Shown here: piece by piece, positions 9,542 to 16,456 of the stretch
How positions within the stretch are numbered: position 1 is the first letter of the stretch
Layout of the letters: every line of letters begins with the position of its first letter
Assembly (NCBI GenBank): GCA_945948915.1
Contig: CAMFCQ010000004.1
Location: forward strand, 1 to 64,000
Length of the DNA: 64,000 nt
Direction: 5' to 3'
Source: an uncultured Clostridia bacterium
GTDB lineage: Bacteria; Bacillota; Clostridia; Christensenellales; Aristaeellaceae
Notes under the pieces: generated by a model
The model's database searches: none
Told to the model about the DNA's origin: nothing
What the model saw: the letters and a program-made list of their open reading frames with translations, nothing else
Translations under genes and position numbers: made by a program

Positions 9542-10552
9542 ATGGAAATCTGCCCTCTGCTTATGGAGATGGCATGGATGATGGATGAACGGACACTGCG
9601 CGCATGGGCGCAGGAGCTGGGCTTTGCAAAGGCAGCACTTTGTCCGGCGGAGAGTTTTGAGCGGGCACATCAGCTTGTCTGTGAGCAGATGCCGCTTGCG
9701 GAGAGAAAGCAGCTCCGGTTTTATCCCGGAGAGGATGATGCAAGAATCCGAAGCCTGGCAGTTCTGCTCTGGCCTTATCTGCCTGCCGCGATGACGCAGG
9801 GAGAGACGCTGTTTGTGGACAGCTATTATCCGGCGTCCAACGCGGCGTATCATGCGGCCAGGAGGCTGGAAGAGCGGCTGACTGCGGAGGGCTGCTTTGC
9901 CAGAGCAAACGTCTCTTATCCGGCCAAGGAGGCGGCCGTCCGCGCGGGGCTGGGGCGAATTGGCCGCAATTCGCTGCTGATCACGCCGGAATTCGGCACG
10001 CGCGTGGTCATCATTTTGATGGCAACAGACTTGAAAGCCAGCACAATGGAGACGGAGCGATGCAGAACGAACGAAGGGTGCATCGGCTGCGGGCGTTGCG
10101 CCGCAGCCTGCCCGTCAGGTGCGATCGATGCGCATGGCATGACCCACCCCGAGCGGTGCCTGCGCAATTTCATGATGGAGGGCAATGTGACGCCAGAGCC
10201 GCTGCGGCGAAAGATCGGCATGAGGCTGCTGGGGTGCGACATCTGTCAGCGTGTGTGCCCGATGCAGCCGGATATGCCGCAGGATGAAGCATCCGGCTTC
10301 AGCTTGGCGCAATTGGTGACAGACGATGCGGCGGCTTTCTCGGAGACGGTTTCGCGCCTGGGCGCGCTGATCGGGCGCAATGCCGCCAGGCCGCAGCGCG
10401 TGCGCGCGCAGGCATCGCTGCTTGCCGGCAACAGCGGCAGCGCGGCTTATCTGCCGGTTCTGCGCGAGTGGGCGCAGTCTCCTTTTGAGGCGGTGCGCGT
10501 GCACGCGCTCTGGGCGATGGAGCAGATCAAATTGGCAGGCGGCGGGGCTTGA
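9542..10552 (+). CDS. QueG-like protein with a double 4Fe-4S cluster domain
   Basis: A 336-aa relative of epoxyqueuosine reductase (last step of queuosine synthesis). Start ATG 9542 follows GGGGAGG. The ferredoxin region carries CIGCGRCAAACP and CDICQRVCPM, enough for two 4Fe-4S clusters, with ERCLRNFMMEG between them as in QueG. The C-terminal end (about 265-336) is HEAT-like. The preceding GLGRIGRNSLLI matches QueG, but the segment before it reads NVSYPAKEAAVRA where QueG usually has VDxxPxxER with the catalytic Asp. The gene may therefore be a divergent QueG or a paralogue with another substrate. No other queuosine gene is present in the window. It lies 19 bases after the glycosyltransferase and may share its transcript. 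Confidence 0.75.
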   Translation: MEICPLLMEMAWMMDERTLRAWAQELGFAKAALCPAESFERAHQLVCEQMPLAERKQLRFYPGEDDARIRSLAVLLWPYLPAAMTQGETLFVDSYYPASNAAYHAARRLEERLTAEGCFARANVSYPAKEAAVRAGLGRIGRNSLLITPEFGTRVVIILMATDLKASTMETERCRTNEGCIGCGRCAAACPSGAIDAHGMTHPERCLRNFMMEGNVTPEPLRRKIGMRLLGCDICQRVCPMQPDMPQDEASGFSLAQLVTDDAAAFSETVSRLGALIGRNAARPQRVRAQASLLAGNSGSAAYLPVLREWAQSPFEAVRVHALWAMEQIKLAGGGA

Positions 10553-10577
10553 CCATAACGTGAAAACAGGATAAAAT
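10549..10577 (+). promoter_or_regulatory. Sigma-A promoter for the radical SAM / RNase G operon
   Basis: TTGACC at 10549 and TAAAAT at 10572 are 17 bases apart. The -35 box overlaps the stop codon of the QueG-like gene. Confidence 0.7.
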
Positions 10578-10607
10578 GTAGTGGATTTATCGTAGGGAGG
10601 AACTGCT

Positions 10608-12449
10608 TTGCTGAAGGAAAAAATCGACGGATTGCTGGACCGGGTGCAGAAGCCGGCCAGGTACATGGGCGGCGAAATGAACGCTGTGCTCAAGGATCCG
10701 AACAGCGTAGCGATCCGCTACGCGTTTGCGTTCCCGGACGTGTACGAGGTGGGCATGTCCCATCTGGGCTCCCGCATCCTGTATGATATCATCAATAAGC
10801 GGGAGGACGCGCTCTGCGAGCGTGTCTTTACGCCGTGGGTGGATATGGCGGACCTGATGCGCGAGGAGAACGTCCCGCTGTTCTCTCTGGAAACGCGCTC
10901 GCCGATCCGTAGCTTTGACATGCTGGGCATCACGCTGCAGTATGAGATGAGCTATACCAACATACTGGAGATTCTCGACCTGTCCGGCATTCCGCTGCAC
11001 AGCGAGGATCGCACCTGGGATGACCCGATCGTCATCGCCGGCGGCCCGTGCGCGTTCAATCCCGAACCGCTGCATCGCTTTATCGACGCATTCTCTATCG
11101 GCGACGGCGAAATCAGCACGCTGGAGACCATCGACGTGGTCAAGGCGTGCAAGGCAGAGGGCGTGTCCCGTCAGGAATGCCTTCGCAGGCTCTCCAGGCT
11201 CCGCGGCGTCTACGTGCCCAGCCTCTACGAGGCGTCCTACAACGAGGACGGTACGCTGAAGGCCTTTGAGCCGACGGAAGAAGGCGTGCCGCGCACGGTC
11301 GTCAAGAACATGATTGCCGACCTTGACAAGGCCGAATACCCTGAGAGCGTCATCGTGCCGTTCATGGAGATCGTTCACGACCGCATCAACATCGAGGTGC
11401 TGCGCGGCTGCACGCGCGGCTGCCGCTTCTGCCAGGCAGGTATGATCTACCGCCCGGTGCGCGAGCGCAGCATGGAGCGCATTCTCGATTTGGCCAAGAA
11501 GCTGGTCGATGAAACGGGCTACGAGGAGATCACGCTGTCCTCCCTCTCCACGGGCGATTACACCTGTCTGCCGCAGCTGGCGCACGAGCTGATGGAGCGT
11601 TTTGCTGAAAAGCGTGTGGCGCTCTCGCTGCCGAGCCTGCGTCTGGACAGCAACCTCAAGCAGACGCTCGAGGAGACTCAGAAGGTGCGCAAGTCCAGCC
11701 TGACCTACGCGATGGAGGCCGGTACGCAGCGCCTGCGCGACGTCATCAACAAGGGCATCACGGAGGAGAACCTGATCTCGTCCGTCAGCGACGCGTTCGC
11801 AGGCGGATGGAGCAGCGTCAAGCTGTACTTCATGTTCGGTCTGCCGACGGAGACCTTTGAGGATCTGGACGGCATCGCAGATCTGGCCAATAAGGTTGTG
11901 CGCAAGTACTTTGAGACGCCAAAGCACATCCGCGCCAAGGGCTTGCGCGTCAACTGCAGCGCCTCCTGCTTTGTGCCCAAGCCGTTCACACCATTCCAGT
12001 GGGAGCCGCAGGACACGATCGAGCAGTTCGAGGAGAAGCAGAAGCATCTGTGCCATATCATGCACATCAAGGGCGTTGAGTTCAACTGGCACGAGCCGCA
12101 GGTTTCCTTCCTGGAGGCGGTGTTTGCCCGCGGCGACCGCCGCACGGCCGATGCGCTGGAAGCGGCCTGGAGATTGGGCTGTCGGTTTGACGGCTGGACG
12201 GATCAGTTCAAGTTTGACAAGTGGATGGAAGCCTTTGAGCAGACGGGCGTGAATCCCGAGTTCTACGCCAACCGCCGCCGTGAGAAGGACGAGCTGTTGC
12301 CCTGGGCGTTTATCGACGCGGGCGTGACGCAGCAGTACCTCTGGCGCGAACACGAGCGCGCCCTGCAGGCGCAGACGACGCCGGACTGCCGAAAGGGCTG
12401 CCAGGGCTGCGGACTCAAGCGATTTGAAGGAGCGTGTGAAGGACGATGA
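10608..12449 (+). CDS. Radical SAM protein of the TIGR03960 type
   Basis: A 613-aa protein beginning at TTG 10608, which lies 7 bases after AGGGAGG; no ATG fits as well. An N-terminal B12-binding-like Rossmann region (about 40-190, with YEVGMSHLGSRILYD) is followed by the radical SAM core, whose cluster motif is CTRGCRFCQAG (CX3CX2C) near residue 268. The C-terminus has a small Cys-rich knot (CRKGCQGCGLKRF). The family is widespread in Clostridia and its reaction is unknown. The next gene, overlapping by four bases, is its usual partner; in many genomes the two are fused. The RNase G neighbour suggests an RNA or ribosome substrate, which is inference. Confidence 0.88.
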   Translation: MLKEKIDGLLDRVQKPARYMGGEMNAVLKDPNSVAIRYAFAFPDVYEVGMSHLGSRILYDIINKREDALCERVFTPWVDMADLMREENVPLFSLETRSPIRSFDMLGITLQYEMSYTNILEILDLSGIPLHSEDRTWDDPIVIAGGPCAFNPEPLHRFIDAFSIGDGEISTLETIDVVKACKAEGVSRQECLRRLSRLRGVYVPSLYEASYNEDGTLKAFEPTEEGVPRTVVKNMIADLDKAEYPESVIVPFMEIVHDRINIEVLRGCTRGCRFCQAGMIYRPVRERSMERILDLAKKLVDETGYEEITLSSLSTGDYTCLPQLAHELMERFAEKRVALSLPSLRLDSNLKQTLEETQKVRKSSLTYAMEAGTQRLRDVINKGITEENLISSVSDAFAGGWSSVKLYFMFGLPTETFEDLDGIADLANKVVRKYFETPKHIRAKGLRVNCSASCFVPKPFTPFQWEPQDTIEQFEEKQKHLCHIMHIKGVEFNWHEPQVSFLEAVFARGDRRTADALEAAWRLGCRFDGWTDQFKFDKWMEAFEQTGVNPEFYANRRREKDELLPWAFIDAGVTQQYLWREHERALQAQTTPDCRKGCQGCGLKRFEGACEGR

Positions 12450-13129
12450 GAATGCTGCTGCAGTTTCAAAAGGGGGACATCGTCCGTCATCTGGGCCTGC
12501 TTGACCTTCAGCGCACCATGCAGCGCGCGCTGCGCAGGAGCAATCTGCCGGTTGCTTATTCCAAGGGCTTCAACCCGCACATGGTAATGTCCTTCGCATC
12601 GGCGCTGTCCTCCGGCATTGCGGGCGACGCGGAGCTGCTGGACGTATCCCTGTGCGGCGAGACGACGGAGGAGGAATGCCTGGCAGCGATGAACCGCGTG
12701 CTGCCGCCGGCCCTGCAGGCCTCCCGTGTGCGCCTGGTGGACGACCGCTTTCCGAAGGTCAGCGCGTCGCTGCGCACGGCGAGATACCGCATCACGCTGC
12801 GCGGCGGCGAGACGAAGAGAATCGTCGATGACGTGCCTGCATTCCTCGCTCAGGAGGAAATCATGGCGCTGCGCAAGACCAAGAAGAACGAGACGATGGT
12901 CAATATCCGTCCGATGATCCACGAGCTCACGGCGCAGGCGGGTGAGCAGGAGGATACGGCCGTGCTGACTGCGCGCGTTTCGTTTGTCGAGCAGGCGACG
13001 CTCAAGCCGGATCTGCTGATGGATGCGCTCTGCACGCATGCGCAGGCCGGGCTGCCCCGCTGTGAGATCCGCAGAACGCAGCTGTTGGGCGATGTGGGCG
13101 GTCAGCCCGTTGCGCTGATCGACATGTGA
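12446..13129 (+). CDS. DUF2344 / TIGR03936-type radical SAM-associated protein
   Basis: A 227-aa protein starting at ATG 12446, overlapping the radical SAM gene in an ATGA junction that implies coupled translation. The N-terminus FQKGDIVRHLGLLDLQRTMQRALRR and the segment YSKGFNPHMVMSFASALSSG are typical of DUF2344. It has no obvious catalytic metal site and probably binds RNA or presents substrate to the radical SAM partner. The function is not established. RNase G starts one base after its stop. Confidence 0.85.
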   Translation: MRMLLQFQKGDIVRHLGLLDLQRTMQRALRRSNLPVAYSKGFNPHMVMSFASALSSGIAGDAELLDVSLCGETTEEECLAAMNRVLPPALQASRVRLVDDRFPKVSASLRTARYRITLRGGETKRIVDDVPAFLAQEEIMALRKTKKNETMVNIRPMIHELTAQAGEQEDTAVLTARVSFVEQATLKPDLLMDALCTHAQAGLPRCEIRRTQLLGDVGGQPVALIDM

Positions 13130-13130
13130 T

Positions 13131-14558
13131 ATGGTCAGAGAATTGATCATTGACGACGCGCCGGGATATCTGCGCGCGGCAGTCGTCGAAGATGGAAAGC
13201 TCAGCGAAATCCACGGAGAGAAGACAGGCAGTGCCGGAGAGACCGAAAGCGTGTTTTGCGGCCGGGTGCAGGCGATCAAGCCATCGCTCAAGGCGGCATT
13301 TGTGGACATCGGCACAGAGCTCAACGCCTTTCTCCCGCTCACGGATGACATGACGCTGCGCTGCGGCGATAGGGTGATCGTGCAGGGACAGGCCAAGCAA
13401 GCAACGGAGACAAAGGGCCTGCGCGTGACGACGAAGATCAACCTGGCGGGAAAATGGCTTGTGCTGGTTCCGGGGCAAAGCGGCGTGCACATTTCCAAGA
13501 AGGTGAAGGATCCGGCCCTGAGGGCGGCTCTTATGGACATCGCGCAGGGAATCTGCCCGGCAGGCTGCGGTCTGATCGTCCGAACGGCATCGGAGGGCGT
13601 CACGCAGCAGCTGCTTGTGGAAGAAGCGCGTTCGCTGCACGAGACCTGGCAGGAGATCAAGAGAAAAGCGGCGTGCATGACAAAGCCGGGGCTTCTGCAT
13701 GGCAGGCTGCCGCTGCACATGCGCCTGATCCGTGATCTGCGGGAGCTCTCCAAGGTGGTCATCAGCAGCCAGGAGAGCTATGATGCGCTGATTACCGCGC
13801 AGCAGGAGCAGCAGATTGATAAGCAGACGAGGATTGAGCTGTTCCGCGAGGATCGCCAGCTCATCTTTGACGCCTATAGCATAGAAACGCAGATCGACAA
13901 GGCGCTTCGCAGGCGCGTCTGGCTGCCGTGCGGCGGTTATCTGATCTTTGATTTCTGCGAGGCGATGACGGTCATTGATGTCAACTCCGGCAAGATGATC
14001 CTGGGGCGCGATCTTGAGGAGACTGCGCTGCGTGTCAATCTGGAGGCTGCGGAGGAAATTGCCCGGCAGCTCAGGCTGCGCGACGTTGGCGGCATTGTGC
14101 TGGTGGACTTCATCGACATGCGCGGGGAGGAACAACGGCAGGCGCTGCTTTCACGCATGAAGGAGGCGCTCCTTTCGGATCGTGCGCAGACAAAGATAGA
14201 AGGCATCACGCGTCTGGGCCTGATGGAAATGACGCGAAAGCGCACGCATACGCAGCTGCACAAGGCGCTGCGCGCAGGCTGCAGCTACTGCTCAGGCGAC
14301 GGGGAGGTGCTCTCCGGCGAGGAGGTAGCGCGCCGAGCGGTGCGGCAGATACGCAGGATGATGCTTGCCGGGCAGCGCGGTCCGTTTGTCATCAGGTGTT
14401 CGCCGTCTGCTGCACAGGCGCTGGAGTCGATGCCGAGTTTGGCGCCGGACGTGCAGATTTATGCGCAGGCCTCGCCCGGCAGGCATGCAGAGAGATTTGA
14501 AATCGAGCAAATCGGCACAGGCATTCCGATTCCCCGGGAAGCCCGGCCGCTTAAATGA
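13131..14558 (+). CDS. rng: Ribonuclease G / RNase E family endoribonuclease
   Basis: A 475-aa single-strand-specific endoribonuclease for rRNA and mRNA processing. An S1 RNA-binding domain lies at about 38-120 (VFCGRVQAIKPSLKAAFVDIG). The catalytic DNase I-like part has FCEAMTVIDVNSGK and GGIVLVDFIDMR, carrying the two metal-binding Asp. The Zn-link is CSYCSG near Cys384/Cys387. The length fits RNase G, without the long RNase E scaffold. ATG 13131 starts one base after the previous stop with no ribosome site of its own, so it probably relies on coupling. It is the third gene of a three-gene unit. Confidence 0.93.
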   Translation: MVRELIIDDAPGYLRAAVVEDGKLSEIHGEKTGSAGETESVFCGRVQAIKPSLKAAFVDIGTELNAFLPLTDDMTLRCGDRVIVQGQAKQATETKGLRVTTKINLAGKWLVLVPGQSGVHISKKVKDPALRAALMDIAQGICPAGCGLIVRTASEGVTQQLLVEEARSLHETWQEIKRKAACMTKPGLLHGRLPLHMRLIRDLRELSKVVISSQESYDALITAQQEQQIDKQTRIELFREDRQLIFDAYSIETQIDKALRRRVWLPCGGYLIFDFCEAMTVIDVNSGKMILGRDLEETALRVNLEAAEEIARQLRLRDVGGIVLVDFIDMRGEEQRQALLSRMKEALLSDRAQTKIEGITRLGLMEMTRKRTHTQLHKALRAGCSYCSGDGEVLSGEEVARRAVRQIRRMMLAGQRGPFVIRCSPSAAQALESMPSLAPDVQIYAQASPGRHAERFEIEQIGTGIPIPREARPLK

Positions 14559-14568
14559 GGGTTGATTG

Positions 14569-15978
14569 ATGAAAAGACTGGAAGCCATCGAGCTGCCCGC
14601 AGAGGAGATCGCGCATCAGAAAGCGCTGATGCGCGAGTTTGCGGCGATTGAGCATCGCCCGCATACCTACTGTGTGGTCACCTACGGATGCCAGATGAAC
14701 GCGCACGACAGCGAGAAGCTGGCCGGCATGCTGCAGGAAATGGGCATGACGGAAGCCGAGAGCCGAGAGACGGCAGATTTCGTGATCTTCAACACCTGCT
14801 GTGTGCGCGACAACGCTCAGCGCCGTGCGCTGGGTAATGTCACCTGGCTCAAAGAACTCAAGAAGACGAAACCGGAGATGATGGTCGCCGTCTGCGGCTG
14901 TATGATGCAGCAGAAGGGCATGGGCGAGCAGATTCTCAGGCAATATCCGTTTGTGGACGTGGCGTTCGGCACGCATAATTTGTATCGCTTTGCGCAGCTG
15001 ATGCTGCAAGCGGTGAAGAATCGCCGCCGCGTAGTCGAGGTCATTCAGGAGGACGAAGGCAGCATCCCAGAGGATCTGCCGGTTCGCCGCAGCAGCCCGT
15101 ATCACGCGTACATCACGATCATGTACGGCTGCAACAACTTCTGCTCCTACTGTATCGTGCCGTATGTGCGCGGCAGAGAGCGCTCCCGTGCGTCTGCGAG
15201 GATCATCGAGGAGGCACGTCAGCTCAAGGAAGACGGCGTCAAGGAGATCATGCTGCTGGGCCAGAACGTCAATTCCTACGGCCTTGATGTGGAAGGCGAA
15301 CTGAGCTTTGCGCAGCTACTCGAAAGACTGGATGAAATCGGTATCGAGCGCATCCGCTTCATGACCTCCCATCCCAAGGATATCTCCGACGAGTTGATCG
15401 ACGTGATCGCGAAGTCCAAACACATCTGCCATGCGCTGCACCTGCCCGTGCAGCACGGCAGCAGCCGCGTGCTTGCGTCCATGAACCGCAGGTACACGCG
15501 GGAGAAGTATCTTGCCCGCGTCGCTGCCATCCGCGAAAAGATCCCGGACATGAGCCTGACGACCGATCTGATCGTTGGCTATCCGGGCGAGACGGAGGAG
15601 GAATTTGAGGAAACCTGCTCGCTGGTCAACGAAGTGGGCTACGACAGCGCCTTCACGTTCATCTATTCTCCGCGCATCGGCACCCGCGCTGCGGACATGC
15701 CGGATCAGATTCCCGAGGATGTTTCCTCGCGCAGAATCCAAAAGCTTATCGCCATCCAGAAGGAGAACACCCGCAGAAACTATGCCGCCTACATCGGCCA
15801 GGTGCACAGCGTGCTGGTCGAGGAGGCGTCCAAGCGGGATGAAAACCAGATGGCCGGCAAGAATGAGTACAACATCACCGTCAATTTCCCGGGCAACAAC
15901 GACCTGATCGGCAGGATTGTCCGGGTGAAGATCACCTCCGCGGGCGAAAGCACGCTGCGCGGCGAAATGATCGATTGA
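14569..15978 (+). CDS. miaB: tRNA-2-methylthio-N6-dimethylallyladenosine synthase
   Basis: A radical SAM methylthiotransferase acting on i6A37 of tRNAs that read U-starting codons. It has 469 aa from ATG 14569, after GAGGG. The order is a UPF0004 domain (about 35-150, with TYGCQMNAHDSEK, FNTCCVRDNA and CGCMMQ supplying three cluster Cys), a radical SAM core with YGCNNFCSYCIVPYVRGRERSR, and a C-terminal TRAM domain (about 395-465). The dimethylallyl group it needs is added by MiaA, encoded at 21.2 kb in the same run. The order miaB-ymcA-mutS-mutL matches Bacillus subtilis, minus cotE. Confidence 0.96.
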   Translation: MKRLEAIELPAEEIAHQKALMREFAAIEHRPHTYCVVTYGCQMNAHDSEKLAGMLQEMGMTEAESRETADFVIFNTCCVRDNAQRRALGNVTWLKELKKTKPEMMVAVCGCMMQQKGMGEQILRQYPFVDVAFGTHNLYRFAQLMLQAVKNRRRVVEVIQEDEGSIPEDLPVRRSSPYHAYITIMYGCNNFCSYCIVPYVRGRERSRASARIIEEARQLKEDGVKEIMLLGQNVNSYGLDVEGELSFAQLLERLDEIGIERIRFMTSHPKDISDELIDVIAKSKHICHALHLPVQHGSSRVLASMNRRYTREKYLARVAAIREKIPDMSLTTDLIVGYPGETEEEFEETCSLVNEVGYDSAFTFIYSPRIGTRAADMPDQIPEDVSSRRIQKLIAIQKENTRRNYAAYIGQVHSVLVEEASKRDENQMAGKNEYNITVNFPGNNDLIGRIVRVKITSAGESTLRGEMID

Positions 15979-16026
15979 AATGCAACTGCTGACACTGCAA
16001 CAAGAACGAAACAGGAGGAGTTTTCA

Positions 16027-16422
16027 ATGAGCAAGGTTACCGATTGCGCCCGCGCGCTGGGCGAGGCGATTGTCGCTTCTGAGGAGTACAAGAACATGCA
16101 GGTTACCGAGAGCGCTGCGATGAGCGATCCGGCCGTGGCTGACCTGATGGCCCGTTACATGGAGGTCAAGAACACGCTGGGCGAGGTCATGTGCCAGCCC
16201 GACGCCGACGCCAACCTGATTTCCCAGTATGGTCAGGAGATGGACGAGATTCAGCAGCAGCTGACCGCGATGCCGGCTGTTGATGCGATGACCACAGCCC
16301 GTCAGAAGTTCTCCGAGATGATGAACCAGGTGAACAGCGTGCTGGAGTACATCATCACCGGCGAGCTGCCGCAGCAAGGCGGCTGCTCCGGCAACTGCAG
16401 CGGCTGCTCCGGCTGCCACTGA
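16027..16422 (+). CDS. ymcA: YlbF/YmcA-family protein with Cys-rich tail
   Basis: A 131-aa helical protein of the YlbF/YmcA family starting after AGGAGGAG. In B. subtilis YmcA (RicA), YlbF (RicF) and YaaT (RicT) form an iron-sulfur complex that helps RNase Y process mRNAs and affects competence, biofilm and sporulation. The gene lies between miaB and mutS, the position of B. subtilis ymcA, so the symbol follows synteny. The last 15 residues (GGCSGNCSGCSGCH) hold four cysteines and a terminal His, an uncommonly dense metal-binding tail. No ylbF or yaaT is in the window. Confidence 0.82.
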   Translation: MSKVTDCARALGEAIVASEEYKNMQVTESAAMSDPAVADLMARYMEVKNTLGEVMCQPDADANLISQYGQEMDEIQQQLTAMPAVDAMTTARQKFSEMMNQVNSVLEYIITGELPQQGGCSGNCSGCSGCH

Positions 16423-16456
16423 GCGGTTTTCCATTTTCCTACACGGAGGCTGAAAC

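Noticed and set aside
10587-12353. Long minus-strand open frame (588 codons) opposite the radical SAM gene.
   Set aside because: It is antisense to a gene with clear motifs, has no ribosome site and a His/Arg/Gln-rich translation typical of reverse reading in GC-rich DNA.
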